A stretch of DNA of 64,000 nucleotides. It comes from Galaxea fascicularis. Lineage: Eukaryota; Cnidaria; Anthozoa; Scleractinia; Euphylliidae. The stretch spans positions 29,462,872 through 29,526,871 of the forward strand of contig OX419337.1 in assembly GCA_948470475.1 (NCBI GenBank), read 5' to 3'. The notes below the pieces were generated by a model. That model did no database searches, was not told where the DNA came from, and saw only the letters and a program-made list of their open reading frames with translations. Below, piece after piece: positions 11,801 through 21,738 of the stretch. The position numbers were made by a program, and so were the translations under genes. Each line of letters starts with the position of its first letter. Position 1 is the first letter of the stretch.

Positions 11801-13067
11801 GTGTCTTCTTTCGCGATTCAGACAAATTAAGCGATTTTATGTTAATAGGCCTTTTGGCGTCGTAAAGGTGGCGAGTTTCATTTACAATATAATTGTGCGC
11901 AAGCTGTCAGGCGTTTTTAAAGATCTATCAAGATATTTGCGCCTTGTTTTTTGAAAGTGATTGGTGTCATAAGTATTAAATTAGGTCGTTTTTTTTTTCT
12001 GATTCATGGTCTTTATTTAGCTCAGTCTTATCGGGGCAATGTGTGAAAAAAGCGACAGTGGGGACTAATTTCCGGAACAAGTCTTTAGATGCCCATGTTG
12101 TTGTTGAAAATTCAAAACTTTACTAAGTGCGAGCTTTATTTTGGCTTTGATCCCCGAAAATGAATAAAACTGAGATTCGTCTTACAGGTGGATAAAATTT
12201 CGTCAAGGAGAAGGGAAAGAAACGCTGAAGGCTTTTTAAACAGACCAGCTGGTGAAATAAACCTGGCGCAGCTTGTTCAGAATCTTTGCACTTATCCAGC
12301 TTTATTTCAGTTCTTGCAATTTTATCCAGTCTCGTAATTTAAATTGAAGATTTCTTATTCCTTGTTCGCTGATCGTTTTTTTGTGCTTCTCAGTTATACA
12401 GTTCGTCTTTTTTAAAACGTTAGCCCAGGTAACAGAAAAAATGAGTAATACTCACCAACGCCCAAATTAGAATTCCAAATATTGCACTTAAGAGCACTGC
12501 CAACACCAGGACGGTCCAAGTCTGAAGGAACTCCTTGAAGACATTCCATTTTGCCTTTTGCTCGAGCTGTACTTTATCTTTTACCAGTGCAATCCCGGGA
12601 GACCGTATTAATTCTCGGAAACGCAGTCTTCTATAAAGATCATTCTTGATATGTGAGTAAAGAATGGGGAAGACGATGTCAAAATCTTTACTCATGCACT
12701 CGTTCAGTTCTGAAATATATTTGGCTTCGTAAGTGTAGTTCAGCCATGATCTGGAGCTTCCGTTGCATAACTGGTTGAATAAATCATTGATTGCGTCGTG
12801 AAAAATTCCTGTCATATTTCCTGTACTCTGGTTCATGATGTATGGAGGACTTTGAAGCCAACAGACCGTGAGGTTTCCAAAGTTACACGTCTGCGTAACT
12901 CCAGTCGGTTTGCTTTGAGTAGAAGATTTTTGCTGAACATCCGTTGTCGGGTTAATGGACATGTTAGCAGAATAACTTGTGTTGTAAATCAACGAGGGTG
13001 TTGACGATGACCGAGCGTCGATTTGAACCAAGATCCAAACAAAATAAGCGCCAAGCTGTCCTCGCAT
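2881..13067 (-). CDS. Glutamate receptor-like channel with potassium-channel pore, copy A
   Basis: Six exons: 13067-12456, 9180-9086, 8969-8813, 8378-8315, 4142-3853, 3075-2881. They total 1413 bases, or 470 residues plus stop, and all phases agree. Order of parts: signal peptide (MRGQLGAYFVWILV, start at 13067); ligand-binding lobe S1 with NLTVCWLQSPPYIM; first membrane helix (WTVLVLAVLLSAIFGILIWAL); pore loop LEGIWWAFVSMTTVG joined by splicing to YGDKTPKF; second helix (VVGVVWIFVGIIVMAYLSAI) followed by MTTSLTFGTL; lobe S2 (LGVLADSQAYKEGL, then ILLDMYTASYRI); last helix (GLYILSGILVGLVVLGLIW). There is no amino-terminal domain. This layout is that of an ionotropic glutamate receptor, but the pore carries the potassium-channel signature TTVGYGD, as in bacterial GluR0 and rotifer AvGluR1. 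I infer a ligand-gated potassium channel in the plasma membrane. The exon 3 donor GAG|GTTGGT is weak but preserves frame. The exon 6 donor AAAG|GTAAGA could lead to a further exon. The ligand is unknown. Confidence 0.85.
3130..3390 (+). repeat. CCAAT-rich dispersed repeat, copy 1
   Basis: A roughly 230-base repeat with several CCAAT/ATTGG boxes, a GTAAAGCGCGGGAAA core and a GGCCAATCA box. Related copies lie at 17835-18055, 21825-22080, 61258-61500 (inverted) and 63615-63855. This one lies in the intron before the last receptor exon. Confidence 0.75.
3600..3800 (+). repeat. tRNA-derived SINE fragment (5' truncated)
   Basis: GGGCTCGATTCCCGG resembles a Pol III B box. It is followed by a SINE-like body (GTTGGTTCTCGTCCTTGCTCC) and a tail CTCCTCAAAACTCAACAC. 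The A-box half is missing. It is duplicated with the block at about 22263-22455. Confidence 0.6.
4684..4723. repeat. GC-rich palindrome
   Basis: GGAGCTCCGCGCGCGCC-GAA-GGCGCGCGCGCGCGGAGC can fold into a very stable hairpin of about 16 pairs. The rest of the segment is AT-rich. Confidence 0.8.
4785..4840. repeat. (CGAC)n microsatellite
   Basis: Tandem cgac/cgtc units. On either strand they create false open frames rich in VGRS or RPTD. Confidence 0.85.
5053..5300 (+). repeat. Degenerate 55-58-base tandem repeats, former coding sequence
   Basis: Five units share AACGGGAGAAAGAA or AACAGCGGGAGAAA. One frame reads SDKQREKEHERARVHRQSIS before a stop, then fragments such as RRNYSEEQRKRE in later units. 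This looks like a decayed charged coiled-coil repeat exon. I do not recognise its parent gene. Confidence 0.5.
5557..6660. repeat. Tandem duplication of a ~530-base unit
   Basis: The first unit begins near GCTCTGCGTTCGGAGTGATT at 5575; the second repeats it near 6102. Both then contain GTTTAGTATTCCTGTTTTG-like and TTGTTGTTTTCACGC stretches in order, and end near a CGCAATTCT/CAGCAATTCT motif. No protein is evident. Confidence 0.7.
9702..10404. mobile_element. Nonautonomous terminal-inverted-repeat element
   Basis: The left end TTAAGCGGCCTTCACACGAC and the right end, read in reverse, TAAAGCGGCTTTCAAACGAC are matching inverted ends, with subterminal GTTGGC and CACACG motifs inside. It has no transposase. 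Copy B keeps only the left part (from about 25317) because its right part is replaced by the kinase-bearing segment. It lies in the long intron between receptor exons 1 and 2. Confidence 0.7.
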
Positions 13068-13789
13068 TTTCACGTTCGAATGTGTTTTACTGGAAAAGAC
13101 TGGGTAAACGCTATTACTAAGGCTACAGTTTTGCTTTCTTTCGGCTTTAACACGAGCCGAATTCCTCCAAAAGAAAGTATATGCATAATAGACTTTCATG
13201 ACACTGTTTTGCGGACAATTGATGTCAACAATTTCTTATTGGTCGGGTGATTTTGACTCAGCTCAGACCTCCATACAATTAATATTTACAGTGCACCGAA
13301 TACGGTTTTGCAGCTGTTTAGGGAGCCAAATGTCATCCCACTACCGCGCTAAATAAAGCAATCGTATTTGCCGCGCCACTGGCATTAACTACAATTGTAT
13401 GCCGGATGCCAATTCCCTTCCCTTCAGCGCCACGTGCTGTATTTCGAGTCTATGCAGGGACTAACTCTTATTCATAACTTCTTTAAATGCGCAGGACGTT
13501 AATACTTCAAGATTTTCATTAAACGTGTAATTACTGATACGTCAAAACAGAATTTTATGAATTCAAACCGAGAAAGGAGCAACAACCTGCTGACGAACAT
13601 TTGGTATGCTTCCGAACAGTCTTCAAAGTTCTTGCATACCTTTAAATAAATATACATAGATAATGAGCGTAAGCGTCCTGTGTGACCTTAAAAGCTTAAC
13701 TAACCCTTTCTTTCGGCTTATTTTGCGGTACTCAGTAATCGATAATCATAAAGTACGGTTTCAGTTTCCTCGCGATGTTTCTAAAGTAC

Positions 13790-14225
13790 AGTTGACTCCC
13801 GATAACTCGAACCGTCAAAGGAACACAAAAGGTTGGAGTAGCGGGAGATCGAGTTATCGGGAGATGGAAGAAATGACCGGAGATTATACAATGTTTCGTT
13901 TAAATGCATTTGATTTCTATTCAAACAGCGTCTTTTGTCAGGTTTAATGCGAAAAACGAGTAACTAAGAACACCACTATGGATTACCGCAGTACCTTACA
14001 GGATATATGCTATTTAAATTTGAAGCAATTCAGTTAATGATAAATTGAACTCTTGGGGTATGTTTTGACTCATCATTACACTTTGGAAAAGTGATTCGAG
14101 TTCTCCAGGATAAAATTATAGAGAATATGACCCGACCAGAAAAATGAATAACTTCAATTCGAGTTCGTGGAAGGTTCGAGTTATCTAGTTCGATTTACTG
14201 ATTTATCTAGGTCAATTTACTGTGG
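13790..14225. mobile_element. MITE-like element (GACTCCCGATAACTCGAAC family)
   Basis: The start ACAGTTGACTCCCGATAACT and the end GGTTCGAGTTATCTAGTTCG...TTTACTGTG are inverted, with internal GAGTTATCGGGAGAT. Copy B has it at 28785-29215. It has no coding capacity. It lies upstream of receptor A. Confidence 0.6.
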
Positions 14226-14333
14226 GTAAAATATTATGGTAAACGTACTGCCCGTTTTAAGCGTCGCATTTCATGTGTGCCGATTTGACTGGGAAGGAAA
14301 TGAATGTATAGTTCGACGTTTAAAACCATTTCA

Positions 14334-14443
14334 GAATACCCGGCCACTTCTGACCACTATTGTCTTCTTGTGGCGGCATCGTTTAAAGAACGAGACAGAT
14401 AACAATACACACTATTCACATGCAAATAAGTGGCCGGGTATTC
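14334..14443. mobile_element. 110-base MITE, copy A only
   Basis: The 16-base inverted ends GAATACCCGGCCACTT and AAGTGGCCGGGTATTC are perfect, with CAG on both sides as a possible target duplication. The matching region of copy B has no such element but carries other sequence, so the empty site cannot be read cleanly. Confidence 0.75.
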
Positions 14444-16467
14444 AGAAGTTTAGCTTTCACTTGAAATCAAGCGCATAAATTATGATAACAAGTGTAAGCA
14501 TATTTCACTGGCTTGTACCACGGGAGCCTATCACCTGCTTGCAGCCAATGAACGCGAGACAGTATGCATGAAACTCGATATGCCAATAAGGGCAATTTGT
14601 TTGGATTAGAGTTTCAACAAATTTCATCTTTTAACTTTTGGTCTGAAAGCTCGCTCAGATCCCCGGGGCATTTTGTAACAGAATTAAAAAAACTTGTTTC
14701 TCGTGAATTATTGAGTTAAATAAGCACTTGGGAATTTTTAAGAGCCCTCGAGAAGCCGAGAAGCACTCGCCTAAGGCTTGTGCTTCTCAAGGAGCTTCTC
14801 TCGTGTTTTTAACGTGCTTGTTTAACTCAACAATGCCCTCGACGCGGATTTTAATTTTTTTTTTTAACAGTGCACGTGTGTGATGCAGGGAACGTGTTTT
14901 AAAGGAGATATAACAAACTCGATTCGACCAATCACAGCGCCCCAGTAACTCTTTGAACAATTTAATGATGTCTTATCTGTCAATACTTACTTCCGATGAG
15001 CCAAACTGGTTTGGCTTTAGCGAACGTGATTCTAAAAACCACAAAATTATTTGGAAGGGAATCACTTTCTGTTGGGTGTGATCGTTGCATAATCATGATG
15101 GTAAGCGATTACCAACCAACCGGACGAGATGGCACGTATCATCACATTTATGTCTGCTGCATACGCAAGTTACTGACAAATGTATGGGAAATTGAAAACC
15201 CACAGCGCAAATTCTAATACAGGTAGGACCCTCAAATTTTTTTAGTAAAATCCTTTGGTTAGCGATTAAAATCTACAGTTAATAGATTATTTCTTCTTGT
15301 TAATTATCTCATTTAAAATACATTTAAAAATAAGGAATAGAAGGAAAATTCGAAAATATATTTTAGGTAAATATTTTAAGGCAATAGTTCGCAAGGGAGA
15401 CATTTTAAGGCAATTTGAAAATTTGCAAGAATTTATCTAAAACCAACTGGAGTGTGACTGGATGGTAAGAGTTGTAATTCGCCATACAAATTGTTGTGAT
15501 TTCAAACCGCCATAAAACATTTCCCCTTTTGCGATAGAAGCCTGAAAACATACTTGTGTACTTGTCTTCGTGTTTGTGAAAAGTTTATCTCATAAGTGAC
15601 TGTTGCAGCTATTTGAATCTGGACTGAGGAATAGAGACAGGCCCTTAGCCAACATTTGAATGGGGGAGTGCGTCGGACCGCCATCGGCCGACTACTCGAG
15701 CGCCCCCGGAGCGAGTTGGTAGGGGTGGCTCTTTTTAGAGCCATACAAAACGGCTCTTGCCGGAGCCACAACATAAGGAATAGGGAGGCTTGGAAGGCGC
15801 AGGCCCATATGCTGTTATAGAGCTCTCAAGTTGATTTGTTGCCCAAGAGGGAGATTTTTGATTGTGTAGCCGTCTATTGTCACGCTAAAGGCTAAAGGCG
15901 TCACCTTTCTGGGCGGAGAGGGAGGGAGGGGGGGGCCATGCTCCCTTTCTTCTGAGCGGAATTTCCACTGTTAAAAAGCGTTTGACGCCGTTACAAAGAA
16001 GAAATGGAGTGAATTACTTCCAGAATGATGCTTCATTAGGTAGTTACTTAACTTCCGCAGCAATGTCTACCTCAAAATGAACTGTTTAAGTCAAAAAACT
16101 TAAATGCATGAGAGAAAATAGTTTCAGCGTGAGAGCGAAAGATTGCATTCGTTTGCGTGAGTCTGACCCTTAATGCGCGAGACCAAGAGCTGGCGAGACT
16201 TGAGATTGAAATCTGCACTCATTGCCGTAGATCACAACTTTAAATGTACATTCACATTTAAGTATCACTTGGATGTGAATGTACATTTAGCCTGCGTGGC
16301 AAGGCGTTCATTTGTCCACATTGTGGCCGCGCGGAATTAATTGGGGCGAGAGAAAAAATGGAGGACGGGGGAGGGGTAGGGGATGGAAAGAACGCTTACA
16401 AGCAAAAATTTGGTTTTATCAACGGTGCTGATCATGTAAATTGGCCTGGGTTCTGGGATTCTAAAAA

Positions 16468-16497
16468 CTGACGTTTCGAGCGTTAACCCTTCGTCAG
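16468..16497 (-). ncRNA. Hammerhead-ribozyme-like core (Penelope-type), copy A
   Basis: On the minus strand: CTGACGA-AGGGTTAACGCTC-GAAAC-GTCAG. This fits the hammerhead core CUGANGA...GAAA with a three-pair stem II. Such minimal hammerheads are known from Penelope-like retroelement ends. Stems I and III are not convincing by eye. Confidence 0.4.
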
Positions 16498-16700
16498 AGC
16501 AAACCCCACGATTCTGAACGCGTCTCCTGATTGGTGTAGCCTACATGGCGGGCGTAAAAGGTTTGGCGTGGCTACATTGATTGATAGGTACATTCAAAGC
16601 TGTGGTCCCTAAAGCTGCACTATATTTAACGTCATTTCTTTAGCAGTGCTCCCTCTCAATTAATGACGTTGTCGACGTAGAATTAGCTTAAATACTTATT

Positions 16701-16772
16701 ACCAGCCTAGTTCCTAGGCGTTCCCTGACAATTGTGTTTGACCGAGCCAAGAACGCCTGGGTACTAGGCTGA
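16701..16772. repeat. Inverted-repeat element CAGCCTAGTTCCTAGGCGTTC
   Basis: CAGCCTAGTTCCTAGGCGTTC at the left is mirrored by GAACGCCTGGGTACTAGGCTG at the right. Copy B has it at about 31661-31732, roughly 240 bases upstream of the TMBIM6 start codon. Confidence 0.7.
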
Positions 16773-16859
16773 CTTATGACATCACCTCCCATGCGGCAAT
16801 CACCCGATTCGTTACGAATTATTGAAGAAGCATTTTTCGAAGTAAATGGTTTCGATGCA

Positions 16860-17002
16860 CGTCATCGCCATTTTGTTTCGTCCTGCTTTCCTTGTTGTTT
16901 ATCTCAAGGTTTGTAGCGTAGTTATCTACGCGTTCAGCAGGTAATTCGAAGACGGAACTAGAGCAAGAGAAAGAAGACATCCCAAGGCTGCCAATATGGA
17001 CA
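16860..17002 (+). pseudogene. TMBIM6: Orphan TMBIM6 5' UTR and start codon
   Basis: The sequence up to CCAATATGGAC matches the region ending at the TMBIM6 start codon in copy B (31970). After the second codon the homology stops, and the reading ends 13 codons later. So copy A carries the TMBIM6 upstream region and ATG without the gene. It may still start transcription. Confidence 0.75.
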
Positions 17003-17140
17003 CAGGCAGCCCAATCGTGGTGTGTGTCATCAAAAGTTGATACAGAAAAATTGACCGTTAAAAACCTTAAGAATAGAACCTTAGAATATAAAACAGTTCT
17101 TTTCAAAGCTATATATTCCACTCGAACAAATTAGATCTAC

Positions 17141-17300
17141 CTGCATGCAATCCTCGTTGTTTGCGGTCGTTTCTGATGGCGTTTACTACAGCGGATTTGC
17201 CAGTTCCTGCCTGCCCGGTTATTAGGATGTTGTGCCCATTCCTGGAAAATTCATAGACCTCAGCTTGTTCATCGGTCAACTTGTCACAAAACATACAATC
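17141..17300 (-). pseudogene. PIF1-like helicase exon fragment
   Basis: The frame reads LTDEQAEVYEF, then NGHNILITGQAGTGKSAVVN. GQAGTGKS is a Walker A ATP-binding loop and the preceding LTDEQ...F is the usual N-terminal motif of PIF1-family DNA helicases. A good donor CATGCAG|GTAGAT follows at 17141. The acceptor is unclear (a TGA lies just upstream in frame), and I found no exon carrying Walker B or later helicase motifs nearby. It is probably an isolated fragment of a helicase gene or of a transposon-borne helicase. Confidence 0.55.
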
Positions 17301-17309
17301 ACTTTGCAC

Positions 17310-18700
17310 ACAGATTCAACTATAAAATTAACTTTTCATAAGATGTGGCTTTATAGTACCGATGGAAAATTTTGTCGAAAAGCTCAAAACTATAAGGATG
17401 AATTTGCTGATAGCTTGAAATGAATGTATATATAGCTCTGGAAAAAACTGTTGATAGCTTGCCAGGATATGGCCTTAAAAATAAGCCGGGCAAAATTACT
17501 GTGAAGTCACACTGAAGACACGCCGTGCAGACTTGCTGAAGACAGCGCGCGAAATCCGTTGAATCTGCTGAATTCAAAAACTCGCTATTTCGTGACCTTT
17601 CACAGCATCGGGGGTGGAATATTTTCGCGGGCTTCGTAGCACACGGGCCATTAAACACATTTTTATTTCCGGTCAAATCTAACGCATCGCACTCTTCCAG
17701 TGCAGCGGAGTGCATGTGGACAAAATGGCCATCCCTCCCCGAGTAAGTGCCCCTTTTGCTGAGCAGCCGCGGTCACTAAGCCAGAGTATTTGAATCTCGT
17801 TTAAGGACACCGTGCATCACGCAACAATCGCAACAGACCGAAACAGTGCAATTAGCCAATCAGAATACGAAGTAATTACACGTAACCGGCGTAAAGCGGG
17901 GAAAAATGCGGGCGTGCAAGTCGTGATTGGTCATTTGGTTTTGGTTTTCATTGGTTGAAACAGTGGCGTGAGGTTTGCTGGCCAATCACAGAGCGAAACA
18001 TTGCAAAACCAAATCAAATACAATTTACTTCCGATGCTCAATTGGAAACCGCTTTATACCACTAATATCTACAGCTTCAAATTTGTAAGTAACCCCAAGT
18101 CTCACAAATTACGATTTCAGTGTAGTTATGAGTGGAAAGAGATCTCGGTGTTTTTAAAAACGGCATAGCAGTAGTTGTAAGCGCAAGCAAGTGACTTCAT
18201 ACTGAGAAATGTCATTGGTAATCAACCAAATAAAAAGAAATTTTAAGGGTTAACTACGCTTTCTATAGAAATAGTTTGTAGTGTTTTTCTTTTGAACATC
18301 GCAAGGTAGGATCGACAATTCCAGAAAAGCCTACCAACGTATGTAGTGTATAGGTCATCATTAGTGTATTTATTGTATGGAGTAAGTATATTTGTAAGTA
18401 TAAATTGGAGTGTTGTAAGGAGTGTAAGTCTAAATCATGTAAATAAAATTGAATTTTAAAAAAAAACCGACCATTATGATTGTCAGTGTGATTACAGAAG
18501 CAACTCACTACGACGGCCTGGTCGACGACGACCGTAAGCTCGGACTACTGGGTTGAGATGGCGGAGCTCGTAAACGTTAAGCTTTGAAAGGTAATATACA
18601 ATTACTTTGCACTGTCCACATGCGTTAGTGTTACTGTCTCCGTACAAAAATGATTTCTTCATCCATCACCCTCTTGACTTCTACAGTGTCGCAGTAATTG
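17310..18700. other. Non-coding stretch with one CCAAT-rich repeat
   Basis: Apart from the repeat at 17835-18055 no gene, domain or structured element was recognised. A 131-residue minus-strand open frame at 17320-17715 has no recognisable domain. Confidence 0.5.
17835..18055 (+). repeat. CCAAT-rich dispersed repeat, copy 2
   Basis: It contains GCCAATCAGAATACGAAG, GTAAAGCGGGGAAAAATGCG, GTGATTGGT and CTGGCCAATCACAGAGC, in the same order as the other family members. Confidence 0.75.
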
Positions 18701-18710
18701 TCGTTATATT

Positions 18711-18816
18711 TCGTCATCATCATCATTATCATAGTCATCATCATCGTCGTCATCATCATCATCATTATCAAAGTCATCATCGTCATCGTCATCGTCGTCG
18801 TCGTCGTCATCACACA
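18711..18816. repeat. (ATC/GTC)n microsatellite
   Basis: Tandem catcatcat/cgtcgtcgt units. All open frames across it are artefacts of the repeat. Confidence 0.85.
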
Positions 18817-19236
18817 AAGAACAGACCACAACAGCAGAAAATACGTCCCCTACTCTTTGCGATCAGTGTGTGGACTTTTTAACGTCCCACAAAGTTATCA
18901 TGGACAAGGGTTGTGAGACGGGACCTACCTTACTATTCCTATTCGTATTTCTATTGTTCCTATTGCTGTTGTTGTTATTGTTATTCTTATCCACACTCAG
19001 TCGACCAGACTTCTTGGGTGGGTATTGTTGAAGCTATAAATTCAAGTCCTATCCATGATTAGCCAGAAATGTCAAATTCTACTAATACAGTGTTACCCCA
19101 GGAGCTTCCTATTTTTGGGTACCATTCGAAAAATATTTACATTGATGCCGTCCGAACCTGTGTACCACGGGTGACATCTTAACCGATCGTTAGTGTGTTT
19201 TACCACATTTTGATGATTGGCTTTTCATAATCAAAC

Positions 19237-19433
19237 CTTTTGAGCCGCACTGTTCATTAAAAGTGTAGCTCCTTCACTTTTCTGTTCACTCCAGTAATCA
19301 TTTAGTTTGCCATAAGCATCTTTTAGCTCTAAAATCTTTCCCATGCGCTTTTCAACCTCACAAATATTGTCCATCACCCTCCTCAAATCGCGTCTTGTTA
19401 ACGGTACATCCATGTCGACACCCTTCCCTCCGC
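19237..19433 (-). CDS. Candidate exon of unknown gene, helical
   Basis: An acceptor TTTTTTCAG|GCGGAGG and a donor CTCAAAAG|GTTTGA frame a 197-base open segment. It reads through MDVPLTRRDLRRVMDNICEV and later ILELKDAYGKLNDYW, both predicted helical and charged. No family was recognised and no partner exon was found. It might be a real exon of an otherwise unseen gene or a captured fragment. Confidence 0.35.
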
Positions 19434-19485
19434 CTGAAAAAAGTTAAACAAATGGTCCTGCAGTTTAGTTTTTTCTTGCGAATAA

Positions 19486-20800
19486 ATAGGGAGCTTAAGC
19501 AATGACGACGGTGATGGCGATAAAAAAGTCATTTCAAACTGTAACTTCTCGTTTTTGTAACTTTTTCGCGATTGTTACACTTTGAATAACTTGCAAAATT
19601 CTGGCGAACCATCCACGAGCTAAATTGCAATGAACGGCATCAAAGTAGGGAAAAAGAAAAACAAATTTGTCGTCATGCGTTCACGTTCTCTAGAAAACAT
19701 GAAATTTGGTCACTTCATGTCGTTAGGGACCTTATGCAACGACGACGACGGCAACGAGAACGTCATTTCAATATATAACTTCACGTTTTTGTAACTATTT
19801 CGCGATTACTCCAATTTGTTTTACGTGGGAAATGCTGGCGAGCTGCCCAGGGCCTAAATTACTGTGAAGGGTATTGAAGAAAGGAAAACGAAAGAAACCG
19901 TCGCCTTCATGCGTTCACCTTCACGAAAAAACTTAAAATGTGGTCATTTCACGTTTTTGTTTTGCAGAGGACGGCAAAGAAATGTACCAAAATGTAAACG
20001 CAAGTGCAGAGCGATTGTTTTTGCTTATTAAGCCTATTGATTTGTGGCGTTCTCGTTGCCGTCGCCGTCGTCGTTGCATGAGCTCTCTAATAGGGAGCTT
20101 AAGCAACGACGTCAACGAGAACGTCATTTCAAAATATAACTTCTCGTTTTTGTAACTCTTTCGCGATTATTCCAATTTGTTTAACGTGAAAAATGCTGGC
20201 GAGCTGTCCAGGGCCTAAATTACTGCGAACGGTGTTAAAACAAAGAAAACGAAAGGAAAACTTGGCGTCATGCGCTCACGTTCTCGAGGGTTGTTTACCA
20301 TTTACCCAAAAAATCCGGAAATTCGGATGGACTGTAAATGGGAAGACTATTTTTTCCTTCCCGAACGGAAATTTCCACGGGAAAACGGGATTTCTTGAAA
20401 GGTAGTCCAAAATTTCCAACCCGAACTTCCGAACGGAAAATGTCTGTACCATTTGGGATTTTCACTAGTTCCAAGCCCTACTCCAATTTTGATGCGTATC
20501 ACGTGTTATTTAGTAGGGGTTGTGCAAATGGTACATGCCAATCCTGATCGGAACTTTTCATTGGGGATTTTTGCTTACCATTTGTACAAACCGTCGACCA
20601 ACCAGTTTTCCCATGTAAATGGTAAACAACCGAGAAAACCTAAACTTTGGCAATTTCACATTGTTGTTTTGCAGAGGACGACAAACAAATGTACCAAAAT
20701 GTAAAACGCACGTGCAAAGTATTGTTTTGGCTCATTAATCCCATTGTTTTGTGGCGTTCTCGATGCCGTCGTCGTCGTCGTTGCTTAAGCTCCCTAATAT
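19486..20800. mobile_element. Cluster of three related inverted-repeat elements (GGGAGCTTAAGCAACGACG family)
   Basis: Copy i (19486-19722) is partial. Copy ii (19723-20092) begins TAGGGACCTTATGCAACGAC and ends CGTTGCATGAGCTCTCTA. Copy iii (20093-20800) begins TAGGGAGCTTAAGCAACGAC and ends GTCGTTGCTTAAGCTCCCTA. All share AACGAGAACGTCATTTC and CGTTTTTGTAACT internally. No transposase. The right end of copy iii touches the left edge of duplication copy B. Confidence 0.75.
20289..20631. mobile_element. 343-base MITE nested in copy iii
   Basis: The 17-base inverted ends GGTTGTTTACCATTTAC and GTAAATGGTAAACAACC are perfect, flanked by GAG on both sides. Removing it restores TTCTCGAGAAAACCTAAA, which matches the uninterrupted sibling TTCTCTAGAAAACATGAA at about 19687. 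Confidence 0.85.
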
Positions 20801-21269
20801 CTGTGTTAAGGACAGACAAGTAGAAAAGTGATAAGGGGAAGGGGTAAGGAGATTTTCAGCTTGCATGATTTATTTTTTCCACCCGTCCATTATTTGTGCA
20901 AGACTTTCTTTTTTGCAGGTACATGAATTTTTTCTTTGTCTTCTTCTTTGCACTCATTTTATCTTGTCCATTTTCCTTCCATGATTTTTCTTTCATTTTC
21001 CTCTACCCAGGCTCCTTTTCCTCTTTTTTCTACTGCTTCCTCCCTTAGTAACAAAGTCTTGCAATAATCTCACCTCAAACTTAACCATTCTTCCTCGGAA
21101 GCGAAAAAAGTCTGTGGTTCGGCTACCGACTTATCACAACCTTAAATGTGACAGAAATCCACTTTGAGGTTTTATGTAAAATTCTAGAGGGATGTTTCTC
21201 GTTTGACACTGCCCTCTTTTACGTCTCTTGCTGTTTTAATAACCAAGTGAAGAAATTGATAATTAATTA

Positions 21270-21275
<6 letters not shown>

Positions 21276-21306
<31 letters not shown>

Positions 21307-21352
21307 AATTGATTGACTGATTGATTGACTGATTGATTGATTGATTGATTTT
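21276..21352. repeat. (GATT)n microsatellite, copy B
   Basis: Counterpart of the tract at 2610-2668. Confidence 0.85.
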
Positions 21353-21738
21353 AATTGATTAACAGGCTGTATGCCCTAGCTTAAAACAGGGGATTCTTTT
21401 TATTCATTTTCCATTTCCTAGACAAATTGCTTTTCCATCTTCTGCCAAAATCATCCCAAACAAAGACAACCCACTTAAAAGCTGCCCCTAAAGTAGGGTT
21501 GAGATTAATCTCATACCCAGATCTCACTGCAGATGTGAAAACCGTGGGAGATCTGGGTACGAGATTAGGTTGGTATCTTACCTTTGTTGTCTAATTGGAA
21601 GGTCTGCTTTCCCTGCCTAGTGAAAAGTGCCCATACTAAGCCTAAAACGACCAAACCAGCCAGAATCCCTGACAAGATATATAGACCCATCTGAAAGAAG
21701 CGCTCGTCTGAGCGAAAGAGGTATAGACGCGTGCTCGA

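Larger units (their letters stand above)
2156..17002. repeat. Segmental duplication, copy A
   Basis: This block matches 20800-31977 at high identity in the same orientation. It contains receptor gene A, its upstream region and the promoter-side end of a neighbouring gene. Homology starts at TATCTGTGTTAAGGA and ends just after the ATG GAC that begins TMBIM6 in copy B. The offset between copies is about 18.68 kb at receptor exons 5-6, 15.62 kb at exons 2-4 and 15.01 kb at exon 1, so there are large indels between exons 5 and 4 (3.1 kb extra in A) and between exons 2 and 1 (0.6 kb net). Confidence 0.9.

Noticed and set aside
15727..15742. GGCTCTTTTTAGAGCC, resembling a histone mRNA stem-loop
   Set aside because: No histone coding sequence nearby, and the stem is broken in copy B (GTCTCTTTTTAGAGCC).
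16819..17121. Minus-strand open frame conserved in both duplicates (also 31793-32053), briefly resembling a recombinase N-terminus
   Set aside because: It is antisense to the TMBIM6 5' UTR and conserved only because the block is duplicated.
18607..18916. Histidine-, isoleucine- or methionine-rich frames
   Set aside because: They are translations of the (ATC)n microsatellite.
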